Shown: positions 53,387-64,000 of the stretch, piece after piece
Position numbering within the stretch: position 1 is the first letter of the stretch
Layout: the number at the start of each line of letters is the position of its first letter
Origin: Massospora cicadina
Taxonomy: Eukaryota > Entomophthoromycota > Entomophthoromycetes > Entomophthorales > Entomophthoraceae
Length of the DNA stretch: 64,000 bases
Assembly (NCBI GenBank): GCA_022478985.1
Contig: JAKSZP010009620.1
Span: 16,600 to 80,599 of the forward strand
Reading direction: 5' to 3'
Made by a program: the position numbers and the translations under genes
The notes under the pieces: model-generated
Database searches by the model: none
What the model was told of the DNA's origin: nothing
The model's input: only the letters and a program-made list of their open reading frames with translations

Positions 53387-53960
53387 TGTTTATAATTTTG
53401 GACAGTATTGTCAGAATCTGTCAGGTTGTTCATACAGGTCAAACCCACTGAGCAACAGACAAATGATGTGGGGATTGTCGTCCTTCAGGCATACTTTAAA
53501 ATGTACTTAAATGTAGGAGCAATTTCCCCAACTAATTCTTTATTTATTTTTAGTAAACACAACGACCTTTCAGTGTCCCATTTCTTCTTTGCTATAAACA
53601 GCTTACCCTCTCTCAATTGTCCATCTCAATTATATACAGCGGCTTCAGGCGATACTGCTCTCATGGCTTGGGCTATTCTATTCCACCAATTCTCCTCGAA
53701 TTCAGCTTGTTATTCTCTAATCCTCTGTCACCCTAATTGTAGGCGATTTTTTCATATTCATCGAATGGCAACATTGCCTTATTGCCTTATCACCTCATAT
53801 AGAGTCGATCCAATAAAATATATTATATCCAATAAAAACCCATTATATCCCAGTATTGCCTCATCTTAAGGCACTCATATAATCATAACAGATATCATTT
53901 TTGGTGGATTCCGCCCTAACTGTCCCATGATTATCATCCAGTCCTATCGGAATTTCAACA
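53387..53960 (-). repeat. Gypsy 5 left LTR (3' LTR)
   Basis: It starts TGTTTATAATTTTGG and ends AATTTCAACA. The end shares ATCCAGTC-TATC-GAAT with gypsy 2 LTRs, so the two families are related. A TTATATACAG box near 53630 may be the promoter. Confidence 0.82.
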
Positions 53961-54088
53961 TTACCCCCTCCTTGAAAAGACAATAAGATCCTATTGTTTG
54001 TAAGGTCAGATTAACTTCGTGTGTACTCAGTTAATGATCCAACCACTTGCAGGATCCTTGATGGTATAAGCATCAGCTCCAGTTTTCT

Positions 54089-54987
54089 CTATAACTTAAA
54101 ATAACCCATCCAAATACTGGTCAGCATGTGTTTCCGCCCAAATCCATGTTGGTCATGGAAGAGAACCATATCGCCTTCCTTGAACAGCGCCAGCCCACTA
54201 TGAAATGTCTGATCAGCGGCCTGGTTCCTGATCTTCTTGGCTAAACTGGAAGAATATGCTTCAGTTTGCAGTTTGATCAGAATGTTCGCGAGGTTAGTCA
54301 AATAGCAGTGGGGTTCCAGTCCACTGGTGTCTTTTACACACAAACAAAGTAACGCTGGAAGAGCTGGGTGTCATCCATATAGTTATTTGGAAAGGACTCT
54401 TCCCCGTGGCAGAATGGTAACTAATGTTATAGGCAAACACGGTAGTGGAAAGGAGAGAGAGCTCTAATTGGAAGGTCAATCCGTTACTAATTTTTGTAGT
54501 ATATTCACCAGAGTTCTATTCACCCATTTGACCATTCCATTGGATTTGGGGTGATATGGGGTCATCAGAATCCCGCAGATTCCCATAAGATCGTTCAGTT
54601 TGGGTAGGATGTTCAAGGTGAAGTTGGTTCTGTTGTCAGTGAGAATAACTGAGAGCAGCCATGTTGCTGAATAATGCATTTCATCATGAACCTGGCCACA
54701 ATAATCTCCCCCAAGTCTCATATTACCCTTGCTTCAGCCCACCATATTAATTATCTGATAGCCACAAGAATGTACTTTCAACGGTTGGCTCCTGTTAGCA
54801 AGGGGCCAACAACATTGAGGGAAACTGTGTGCCAAGCGAAATATGGTTTCACTAACTGATATGACGTCACACAGAAAAATGGCTTCTCCACTTGGCATTG
54901 ATGGCAATAGGAAATAGTTTCAAGCACATTGAAGCTCATACTTTCCCAATAGTGCTTGGAGCGTAACAACTCCATAGTCTTACACAC
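54089..54987 (-). pseudogene. Gypsy 5 integrase
   Basis: The zinc finger MELLRSKHYWESMSFN...CHQCQ is at 54778-54987. The first catalytic position reads VSLNVVGPL, Asp replaced by Asn, where gypsy 2 keeps Asp. The second is intact in VILTDNRTNFTLNILPKL (about 54640). The third region (HPKSNGMVKWVNRTL) lacks the expected Glu. The C-terminal part (54089-54343) has DMVLFHDQHGFGRKH. Confidence 0.78.
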
Positions 54988-55005
54988 TTCACCATGCCCA
55001 GCTTC

Positions 55006-56520
55006 CTAGTGCACGATCAGAATGAATCCTGTGCGTGCTGGGGGCGCGGGAAAATTCACCATAGAATTGCCAATCTGCTTGTACAGTTCCCCATTCCATT
55101 GGAAGGTATTTCTTCGAATCTCATTTAACACTTTGGTCACTTGGGGAAGTTTGTCGCCATATTTTCTGTTGAGCATCTTATTGTACATCACATCACTGAG
55201 GTCTGCTGTCACCACAATAGTTGGTAATCAAGATAAACAGTCAGCGTTCTGATGCTTTACTCCTGGCCAATGGAGAATCTCAAAATCATAAGCCTGCAAC
55301 TTAAGAGCCCATTGAGCCAACCGGCCTTCAGGCTCTTTGAGGTTCTGCAACCAGCATAATGATGCATGATCTGTTAAGACTTTAAACTTTACCCCATGCA
55401 GATAGAGTCTAAATTACTTATACACGTAGATCACTGCTAAGCACTCTCACTCAGTCACAGTAAATTTACGCTTGTGTCAGTTCAGACTTAGACTACAGTA
55501 TGCTTCCGGATGTTACTCTCCCTCATCATTTTCTGAGAAAGTACAGCCCTAACAGCGGAGAGGGACGCATCCATCTGGATGATAAACTCCCAATCAAAGT
55601 TTAGATATCATAACACTGGTGCACTGATCAACGCCGTACATAGTGTATCAAAAAGCGCATTGATGACATTCCGTCCATTCAAACACAGCGTCCTTTTTTA
55701 ACAACTTAAATAGCGGCCCCCCAATACAGCTAAAATTAGGATAAAGCGCTGGTAATAACCGACCATTCCCAAAAATACCTGTATGTCATGCTTACTATTG
55801 GGAGTAGTCATTTTGCTGATGGCCTCCACCTTAGCCAGCTGTGGTTTCAGCCCTTAGAGTCTACCACAAACCCCAGGTATTCCAGCTGATCTTTGAAGAA
55901 GTTATATTTTTTATGTTTAATTTTTAATGTTCGCCTCAGCCAGCTGACAGAATACTGCTTCTAGGTGGTCAAGATGCTCTGAAAGGTTTGAGAGAAAACA
56001 TTAATATTGTCAAGGTATACAAGGACGCATGACAGTTTCAGGTCGCCAAGAATAGTATCCATGGCTTGCTGAAACGTAACTGGGGCATTGCACAGCCCTT
56101 GAGGTATCCGCGTCAGTTGAAAAAGGCCTTTGGAGGTGATTACAGCGCATTTTTCCTGTTCCACTGGAGGTAACTCGATTTTCCAGTAACCTGATATCAA
56201 GTACATCGCAGAAAAATAATGGGCTCCCCTAATCAGTCCAAAGCATCATCAATTCTTGGCAAAGGGTATGAATCCCTTTTGTAATACTGTTGAGCTTCTG
56301 GTAGTCTATTACTATGCGGTTAGTGACATCCTTCTTTTTTACAATTAGAATAGGCAAAGCCTACGGGCTTTAGGATGGGTGAGCATAACCTGCTCTATCA
56401 GCTTGTCAACTTCATCAGTGACAATGCCTTCCACTGCCCGTGAATGGCAGATCAGCTGAGACCTTATAGGAGGATGATCTCCTGTATCTACTCGATGGAT
56501 CACCCCTCAAGCACACCCTA
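55006..56520 (-). pseudogene. Gypsy 5 reverse transcriptase and RNase H
   Basis: The RT palm is open at 55961-56206 (MYLISGYWKIELPP, TRIPQGLCNAPVTFQ). The catalytic box is VLVYLDNINVFSQTF, the second Asp replaced by Asn. The N-terminal part (56240-56520) is broken. RNase H spans 55230-55700 in shifted frames. 55006-55215 encodes the RNase H-integrase linker. Confidence 0.78.
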
Positions 56521-57440
56521 AGTCACGATTATTGACAACAAAAATCCCTTATACTTCTGAAATAAAACTATTGCATGGTCTTTTTGTTCTTCTGATATTC
56601 CTATTAAATTACTATGTGGTACCACCATTAGTACGTCGGCAGGTGTCTCAGCCTGTAGACCAAATTCATCCAAAAACCCAAAATCATGAACCTGATGGAC
56701 CTCATCTATTAGAATCAGATGTAAATATGCACTCAATTTGGTGTCAGCGGATTTTCATTGATTTGCTCTGACGGTTTGCTAACAAAACCTTAATTTCCCC
56801 ATGTCCTGGAAGTATAATCACTGGAGCCACATGTGGCTCAAACCATGTTTGATGATAGAGCCCAATGACTTCCCCATATAACCCACTTGGCACTTCCACT
56901 TCTAACTCAGAGTTCACTAGGACTTGATGGCCAGAAGGTATATATATGGGCCCTGCTGCTCGAAGAGGTACTCCTTGATATTTGTATATCTGCTGGGGAA
57001 GTGGCCAAGTCTTGCGCTTTAGTCAGTGATAGCAAACTGGCATCACCCTGTCATTATAAGCAAGGTTGATATGGATCATATGCACCAGTCCCTTTGGTAC
57101 TCCACTAGTGGTAAAGTAAATTGGGATCCAATGACCTAGAATGACGAGGGTCTCCTCTGTCATATTAATGAAAGCCCCAAAATGGCATAAGAAAGTGGTC
57201 TCGATTAACCAGTTATAGTTCTCATTTGACAGCACAATTTCCAGGTCTACAACAACGATAAAACCAAAGCGTAGAGGTAGCGCGCTGTAAGCCCCCTCAG
57301 AGATGGTGCTTACTGCTCTGGAAGTTCTGTACACCATTTGATGGTCCACATCAGGTTTTAACGCCGATTTTGCCATCAATTTAGTGGAAACTATGTTGAC
57401 TGGAGCACCAGTATCTACTATAGCGCAAACTCTATTTTCT
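56518..57440 (-). pseudogene. Gypsy 5 protease and linker to RT
   Basis: The active site AIVDTGAPVNIVSTKLMAK lies near 57390-57425 with D-T-G intact. A 118-codon frame follows (57023-57379: SEGAYSALPLRFGF, CHFGAFINMTEETL). The linker contains PHVAPVIILPGHGEI (about 56790-56840), and 56518-56736 precedes RT. Confidence 0.75.
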
Positions 57441-57779
57441 GCAACAAAAATATCACAGTATGTACACTAAGAATAAGAAGAATATTGACTGTTTAATACG
57501 TGAACATTTATAAGCTCTCTTTTTTCAAAAAAACTCATTAACCCCTCACTGACTTGGGGGTATTATTTGACAATGGCATCTACTGGAAGGGCGACGTTTA
57601 CTCCTTTCAGAGTTGGCGCATCCATGGCAGAATCAAGTTTGTCCAAGGAAGCTTGATCAAGCATTTGACAGGCGTAAAGCTTCAGTTGTTCAGGGGACTC
57701 TTCTACCGTTGCCTTGGCTTGAGCTTGGGTTACTACGTTAACTCCTCCAACTAGCTGCTGATATAAAAGTCCATCTTCG

Positions 57780-59345
57780 TACTGAGGGACTTCCAGCAGG
57801 GTTTACTACTATTGATTTAGGGACATTATGAGTTGGTATCGCGGAGGTAAAGGGCCCTATCTCTACTCCACTCCATCTTTTCCCTGATAATATTGATCTT
57901 GATGTGCGTAGTACACATGATGGTTATGGCAGAATTTTGCCAAATGACCAGGGCGACTGCATTCATAGCAGTTAACCCCATAAGAGCCACGTCCTTGATT
58001 ATCATAAGAGGGTCCAGACTGGAAAGTTTGGAGTCATTCAGTGTAAACAGCCCCAGGTCGGTAAGCTGATTGTTGACGGTTGGTATAACTAGGTCTTAGT
58101 CAATAATTGGGTTGCTGGCAGTTTTCGTGGCCAGCCCATTGTCGCTGATTGAACTAATGAGCATAATTTGGCTGAGGACGAGGCGCACAGTTATAGTAAG
58201 GCCAAGGATTACTAATCGGGGCTGGAGTTGGATGATAATATTCTCCTGAATAAGAGGGTGCAGTAGCGGCAGTAGTCTTCCATTCCATATTCAGCGGTGG
58301 AAAGTTAGGGGATACGTGACACAAAAACTGTAAAATCTTGAGCAGAGGTACATCATCATCCAGAAGTGGCGAAATGACATTATGAAGCTCGCAATATGGC
58401 TTCACCGCAGAAGTCATAGCAATTCATACGTTAGCCTCTGCTAAGTACCCTGCTCCAATCAGCACATGGGCTTCTGTTGTGAATCAATCAGCGAACTCCA
58501 AGGTGTCCCATTTTGATGATATCTGATCATTAAGAATTCTGCTTTTTGCTGAAACATATTTAAAGTACTCTCAAACTAGGCGGAGTATGGTATCCTTTAG
58601 GTCCTTATAAGTGACAGAGCTACTTGGGAGGTAACAGTTGACCTGATCGGTGCTTCTGACATCCAAGGCAGATATTAACAACTTAGCCTTCCATCTATCA
58701 ATATGCGCCTTCCGCTGCAAACTCAAACTGTTTGAAGAGCCCATGAATGTTCCCATTGCGGTCAAACGGAGGTAATTTTTTTGATATTAACCTCCTCATC
58801 CCGTTCATGTGGTTTTGGGCCATACTGAGGAATGGTTCGAGATCCAAAAGCAGTTTCTTAATGAGGAGCTGGATTAGCGGAAGTTAGAATGTCCACCACT
58901 TTAGAGATAGTGTGACCTTTCTGCCATGGGTGGTACCGCCATTACTTGAAGGAAGTTGCATTCTGACTCATATTCATATCTTTTACTACCATCCTGGGTG
59001 TAGTAGCTCTAACCAGCATCATATTCATCCTCATATAATGCCCCCTCTTGATGGTCATACTTGTCCCAGTGAGAAGACCAAGAGGTATTTTTCAATCTCC
59101 GTTCTGCGCACTGCAGCTGTTTAGTGATATCATTCAATTGATCGGCAAGTTTTTTGTTTTGACGTCCCAAAAATTGCATTTGGCTAAATGTACTATCAAG
59201 CTGGTACATGACAGCATCTCATCCTTGAAGAAGTTCATCTTGGTTTTTAAAAACCAAATATAAGGTAAGTTTGAGTTCCTCATATACAGCTGGTGCAGTG
59301 TTCCATGAAGATTCCCCAGCAACACAGTGTGTGTAAGACATGGCT
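57780..59345 (-). pseudogene. Gypsy 5 gag
   Basis: Start ATG near 59343 (MSYTHCVAGESSWNTAPAVY), one stop, then a coiled-coil part open at 59009-59209 (QLDSTFSQMQFLGRQNKKLA, DQLNDITKQLQ). Capsid pieces lie at 58571-58765 and 58154-58417. A perfect CCHC knuckle CYECSRPGHLAKFC is at about 57935-57976. It is fuller at the N terminus than gypsy 2 gag. Confidence 0.75.
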
Positions 59346-59406
59346 GGAGACTGGAGTTACAGAGTGTTAGGTGGTTGATCAATGGGCCCCCTGTAGTGAG
59401 CACCAC

Positions 59407-59980
59407 TGTTATAATCTTGTATGGTATCATTAGAAGCCATCAGGTTGTTTGTACAAGTCAAACCCACTGAGCAACAGGCAGGTGATATGGGGATTGTTGG
59501 TCCTTTGGACACACTTGAGAATATACTTAAAAATAGGAACAATTGCCTCAACCAATTCTTTATTTATTTTTAGTAAATACAGCGACCTTTCGCTGTCCCA
59601 TTTCTTCTTCACCATAAATAACCTACCCTCTCTCATTTTTCCCATCTCGCTTATATACAGCGGCTTCAAATGATACTGCTCTCATAACTTGGGCTATTTT
59701 ATTCAGCCGATTCTCCTCAAATTTGGCTTGTTATTCTCTAATCCTCTGTCACACTAATTGCAGGCGATTTATTTTGTATTTGTCAAATGTCAATATCGCC
59801 TTATTGCCTTATTATCTTATATAGAGGCAATCCAATAAAACCCTTTATATCCATTAAACCTGTTATAATCCAATATCGCCTCATCTTGAGGCACCCAAAT
59901 AATCATAACTGACTTCATTTTTGGTGGATTACGCCCTAGCTGTCCCATGATTATCATCCAGTCATATCAGAATTGCAACA
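59407..59980 (-). repeat. Gypsy 5 right LTR (5' LTR) with adjacent PBS
   Basis: It starts TGTTATAATC and ends AGAATTGCAACA, 574 bp like its partner. The PBS candidate at 59385-59406 is identical to that of gypsy 2. Confidence 0.82.
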
Positions 59981-60910
59981 AAATTCTCAATAAAAATTTG
60001 GATATTTCAAATTGGAGAATCTATTAAATATGGCATACCTCATTGAAAGAACTCTGGGCCTCTTTACTCCAAACAAATTTTTTGGATCCTACGGAAAAAT
60101 GAAAGAGAGTCTCAGCAATTCTTGCAAAATCCCATATGAATCTTCAATAGTATTCAACCATTCCAAGGAACACTTGGATATTCAGACACTTTTTGGCACA
60201 GCCATTTGCTTTAAGGCCTCAATTTTCTGGGCTTGTGGCTGCAGTCCACTAGAGTTAATAACAGATCCTAGATAATTCAACACTTTCTTGAAGAAGTGGC
60301 AATTACTCAGCTTGATCTTCCGGTAGCCATGGACAGTATCTAGAAGACCTCTTCCAAGTGGTGAAAATGGTCATTAAATGTCCTACTGAACAAATATATA
60401 TCATCCAAGTATAACAGGACGCATGACAACTTCAAGTTTTTTAAGATAGCGTCCATGGCCCTCTGGAACATCGCAGACACATTACATAGACCTTGGGGCA
60501 TCCTTATCAGGTGATACAGCCCCTGTGCAGTGATGAGTGTGAAAATCTCCTGGTCTTCTATTGGCAAATTGATTTGTCAATATCCCAATATTAGATTCAT
60601 TGTGGAGAAATACTACGCTTCTCTAATCAATCTAGTGCATCATTAATTTGTGGTAATGTATATGAATCCTTTTTCATAAAATCTTATTCATCTTTTAATA
60701 ACTAATCACCACCCAATCAGAGCCATCCTTCTTCTTCACAATTAGAATAGGGCTCACCCAGGGACTTGACAACAGAACTAAAAGCCCATGGTTCACTAGT
60801 TTACTAATTTTTTCCTCCACTACCGCTTTGGCCACCTTTAACACTTGAATTGGTCTCATTATTATTGGTAAATTTTCTATGGTGTCAACTTTGTGGATTA
60901 AATTTCTCAC
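59981..60910 (-). pseudogene. Gypsy 6 reverse transcriptase
   Basis: The N-terminal part, open at 60695-60910, has LSSPWVSPILIVKKKDGSDW. The palm at 60340-60567 has LYHLIRMPQGLCNVSAMFQR and the catalytic YLDDIYLFSRTF with both Asp intact. It is interrupted by frame changes. Connection and RNase H start follow toward 59981, where gypsy 5 interrupts. Confidence 0.75.
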
Positions 60911-61120
60911 GCATTGTCAAATTCTGTGGTTGACGTTAAAATAAACCCTTTGACAACCTATATAATGGGCTGATTTTTCCACCTAAAGCTTGAACTAATA
61001 ATCTAATTAAAATTTATTACAATATCAACTTTTCTTTCTCGTTGCAATCACTATTGCAACCTATTCAATTCAAGAATGAATCTAGTTTGATAATCTCACA
61101 GAGGAGATTAGTCTGCGCCC
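60911..61120. other. AT-rich boundary between gypsy 6 and LINE 2
   Basis: I see no coding frame or recognisable repeat. The 5' end of LINE 2 should lie here, since its ORF1 starts at 61121. A change from AT-rich to more GC-rich sequence occurs near 61085-61110. Confidence 0.3.
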
Positions 61121-62532
61121 ATGTCAGGGAGCAGTTGGGCAAGCAAGGTAAGAGGAGCAGGTGGAAGGCCCGCGGCCTCCAACGCTCGAAAATGCCCCAG
61201 AGAATCTGGCAAAATTGACAAAAATACTAAGAAACTGGTGGTCACTATTTCCCCGGAGATACTTGAATGGCAAGCATGATGCAACCAGTACATCAACACG
61301 CCACACTCCCAGCCACTTTCGTCGGTGGAATTCAGAGTTTGTGTGTTTCTGGACATCTAAAAAACGGCCTTATTGGAAAAATTTTGTGAAGATGTACACA
61401 CAATTTTCCCGACTGCGGTGTACATGGCACCTCACTCCATGTCATGTGGTTGGCTGGACCTAGGTTTCAAAAGAAAAATGGCAGCAGATGAGGCTGCAGC
61501 GGTGCGCGTAGTGGTCGACCTCCCAAAGGGCAATGAATCATCAAAACTAAATGCACCAGATGGACAAAATCTAACCAAATTTCCCTCACATTCAACTTTT
61601 TGCCTACTACGGTAAAACGTGACAATTTGGAACAACACCTGAAAGATGGTCTCACCATATATGATGAAATACAATCTTTAAAAATTCAACGCTTCATGCT
61701 GATGCCACACCTGTGCACTGGCAAAGCCATCGCAGTTCTGACCCCAACTGAGTAGATTGCAAAGGACCTAACCCAGATCCCGCACTCCACTTTTATTGAT
61801 ATTTTAGGGCATACCACCCACCCATTCTGGGTGACCGTGGACAGCGCGCCCCCCATTTGCACCCACTGTGACGCGTTTGGCCATAAGGCACATGCATGCT
61901 CCATCAAGGAGGGCGTCACATTCCAAGAGCACCCCTCGGCAGCCATGGCCAGTGGAGAGGCGCACTATGAACCAACCGCAAGCACCAAGGAGGCCTTCCC
62001 GTGGGGAGCACAAGGCTGCTACCTACTGGTAAAACCTATTTCCCCACAAGAGCAGAAGAAGGCCAAGCAGGCCCATAGGGCCGCGGCAAAGGAAGTGGGC
62101 AAAGCCACCACCGCTATCCCACACTCACAATGCCAGGAGGACATGGAGACCTTCGCGGTGGAAGCAACTTGGGAATCCACCAACCAATAAGATTGGGAAG
62201 CCCATGCCGAGTGGGCCACTCAATATGAGGATCTGATGAAAGATTCGATCTCACCCAATCGTTGCACCCAAGCTATGGTTAAAACTGACTTGGGACCCAC
62301 CCCAACTGAAAAAAATTTTTGACCCACTCAATGGGCACCAAACTCACCCGCACCGCAAAAAATTTGTCTGACGTTGGGAAAACAAAAAGTGAAGGTTAAA
62401 GCCAATGTGACTCTTTCCACAAAAATCAACAAAAACTCCGATAGCATTGCTGCTAACACCTGCACTGCTGTGAAGGCCCGCAGGGATCTAGAAGAGGATG
62501 GTGGGCCTGGGTGCCCACCCCCTTGCACCTAA
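61121..62532 (+). pseudogene. LINE 2 ORF1
   Basis: ATG at 61121 (MSGSSWASKVRGAGG...), with pieces open at 61373-61615 and 61831-62190. The knuckle CTHCDAFGHKAHAC (C-x2-C-x4-H-x4-C) lies near 61858-61899. The C terminus ends DLEEDGGPGCPPPCT at a TAA near 62530. It is preceded by an RNA-binding-like region (about 61620-61830). Three or more frameshifts and stops. Confidence 0.7.
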
Positions 62533-62538
62533 GGTGCG

Positions 62539-64000
62539 ATGGGGGAAACCTTTACTCTAGGGACGTTGAATATCGCTGGACTCAAGGCCTCCCTGTCCCA
62601 GGCTAGGAAACTGAGTTTTTTACAACACAATTTACCTGTGGATATCCTGGCCATCTAGGAGTCCCACTGTCCACGAGGTTCCAAGGAAGCTTGGAAAACA
62701 ATGCTCCTCCCATCCCTATCCTTTTGGTTGATGCACTGTGGGGTGCTAATTCAAAAAAATAATTTTTCAAATTTTTATCCTCAGAAACATTCCTAAATGG
62801 CCGAGTGCTTGTTGTCACCTTCTCATGGGCTGATGTAGCACATGCAATTGTCAACATCTATGCCCCAAATGGTGCACGCAAGTGTCAGGAATTTTCTCGT
62901 CAGTCAAATCCCTCCCGCTACCCCCAGACTCCTTAGTAGTCAGTAACATGAACTGTTGGCTAAACACATTAACAGACCAGTGGCCTTCCTCACCCCACTC
63001 CCCCCAGGATCATGTAGAACTACGTATTCTTAAGGCCACCCACAGGTTAATGGATGCACTGCTGCGGCATGCCCCACTGCTCAAAAACATGATGCGGCCC
63101 CACATCCACAATGGCCAATTAAGGTCCATGACCCGCATCGACCTTATTCTAACACCAGCATAATTCCAACCCCACATCTCCCACTTCAAAACAACGAAAA
63201 TGGAATTCTCCAACCATCGACTGGTCTCACTAACCTACCACCTACCTGTCACAGCTGCTAAGTCCCCACATTGGTACAAAATCCGCCCCCCCCGAGCTCA
63301 GGTCACCAGGATTTTCCACGTGGGTAGAAGAGGCAACTATGGCAAAAAAGTTTGTTGCACCATTTTGCGCGGACCCCATTTCCACATGGGCAACTTTCAA
63401 AGATGACACCATCTGCCACTCTCGCCATCTCTCCTCCAGATGCTCACGAGCCACATCAGCGGTTATCTCGCACACTCTGGCAGAATTGACACACTTGGAG
63501 TCCAACATCCCAGTTACAGGATACAGCTCTTCATGGGGACGGGAGTGGGAGGAGGCAGCTGCCCACCTCAACGCACTCGAAAGACAACACAAACATCGGA
63601 TTTGTGTTCAGTACAGGGCCACACGCATCACAAAAGGTGACAAGTGCACCGCACATTTCTTTAAAAAAAATTTCGCACCACGCCAGAGTGTGGCCTGCAC
63701 ACAGGTGCGAAGATTGGATTATTCCATTGTGGATACACTGGCTGAAGTGGCAATTGAAATGCAACAGTGTTACTCCAAATTGTACCAAGCTGACCCAATT
63801 CAGCTGGATGATGTGGCGGAAATTTTTGACCAATCCCACATCCGCTCCATTTTCTGATACTCAGAAATAATGAATTTGATTACTCTGAACGAATTATGGA
63901 CAGCCATTCGCGAAACACCAAACCAAAAATGCCCAGGCCCAGACGGCATTCCATATGAGTTCTACAAAAAATATTTTAAATATATATCCCCATTGCTGCT
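62539..64000 (+). pseudogene. LINE 2 ORF2 (partial): endonuclease and RT start
   Basis: ATG at 62539 opens GETFTLGTLNIAGLKASLSQ, then VDILAI-stop-ESH (the Glu motif, with a stop just before it). SNMNCWL stands where GDFN is expected, and RIDLILTPA then FSNHRLVSLTYHL is the final motif with Asp changed to Asn. The region before RT is open for 172 codons (63339-63857). The RT motif CPGPDGIPYEFYKKYF is near 63931-63978, in another frame. Confidence 0.75.

Larger units (their letters stand above)
53387..59980 (-). mobile_element. Gypsy 5: minus-strand Ty3/gypsy element nested in gypsy 6
   Basis: LTRs of 574 bp lie at 53387-53960 and 59407-59980, of equal length and clearly homologous. The left LTR is followed by the PPT complement TTACCCCCTCCTTGAAAAGA, and the right one is preceded by the PBS candidate GGGCCCCCTGTAGTGAGCACCA. 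Gag, protease, RT, RNase H and integrase are all recognisable. Flanking pentamers AAAAG and AAATT agree at only three of five positions. Coding sequence is closest to gypsy 2. Inactive: integrase Asp-to-Asn, RT YLDD to YLDN, many stops. Confidence 0.85.
51600..60960 (-). mobile_element. Gypsy 6: minus-strand gypsy element split by gypsy 5
   Basis: Integrase and RNase H lie at 51814-53386 and RT at 59981-60910, in the correct minus-strand order on either side of gypsy 5. RNase H resumes across the junction (TNAFLMVIGAILSQVD at about 53330-53386). Gag and protease are not found to the right of 60960, so the element is truncated. LTRs are not recognised. It is older and more decayed than gypsy 5. 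Confidence 0.65.
61121..64000 (+). mobile_element. LINE 2: 5' part of a second LINE, cut by the window end
   Basis: ORF1 with a CCHC knuckle is followed six bases later by ORF2 with endonuclease and the start of RT, the same layout as LINE 1 but diverged in sequence and on the opposite strand. RT runs off the end of the window. Many stops and frameshifts. The 5' UTR and target duplication are not resolved. Confidence 0.8.

Noticed and set aside
1..64000. CRISPR arrays, bacterial operons, rRNA genes
   Set aside because: No regularly spaced repeats, no ribosome-binding-site-driven gene clusters and no rRNA-like sequence. The content is eukaryotic retroelements.

Overview
The window is a dense graveyard of nested, mostly decayed retrotransposons in an AT-rich eukaryotic genome. 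I recognise no host gene, rRNA, functional tRNA or CRISPR array. Chromodomain-bearing and other Ty3/gypsy elements, plus LINEs with an APE-type endonuclease and a CCHC-knuckle ORF1, suggest a filamentous fungus with a TE-rich genome, perhaps a basidiomycete. That is inference: no host marker is present.

Layout. 1-2121: unrecognised coding-like remnants. 2122-3281: long solo LTR (A1). About 3400-4880: decayed minus-strand gypsy with a LINE 3' scrap. 4899-16698: plus-strand chromovirus (gypsy 1) with about 855-bp LTRs, split in its chromodomain by minus-strand gypsy 2 (9847-15680). 17500-19760: minus-strand gag/protease relic (gypsy 4). 19822-23531: two further gypsy 1-type LTRs, C3 (+) and C4 (-), around small gag, protease and integrase scraps. 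23938-30344: three long family B LTRs (B2, B3, B4), one carrying a SINE. 30636-37080: 6.4-kb LINE 1 (-) with a perfect 17-bp target duplication. 37300-38272: LTR fragments. 38625-38771: second SINE. 40577-42057: LTR A2. 42533-50251: gypsy 3 (-), whose gag is split by solo LTR A3 and carries a collagen-like segment. 50257-51480: unrecognised coding-like region behind a TATA-like box. 51600-60960: gypsy 6 (-), split by gypsy 5 (-, 53387-59980). 61121-64000: 5' part of LINE 2 (+), running off the window.

Main result. The long LTRs (families A, B and C; about 0.84-1.75 kb) are not simple non-coding repeats. Each has a coding-like frame in its upstream half (U3) with a shared core of the form D-L-x-H-x-x-D-x-R-W-V-x-A, and most have a second frame in the downstream half (U5) with hydrophobic, probably membrane-spanning, segments. 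A1 retains an uninterrupted 163-codon U3 frame. The other copies are broken by different stops and frameshifts, so their common ancestors were probably open. Family C LTRs flank a chromodomain gypsy with its PPT, which ties the system to chromoviruses. Five-bp target duplications (perfect for A1, A3, B2 and B4) show that these are bona fide integrated LTRs. I know of no description of an LTR-encoded gene of this kind, but I could not search for one.

Several insertions are confirmed because removing the insert and one target copy restores a reading frame in the host element: gypsy 2 in the gypsy 1 chromodomain and A3 in the gypsy 3 gag. The order of events can therefore be read directly.
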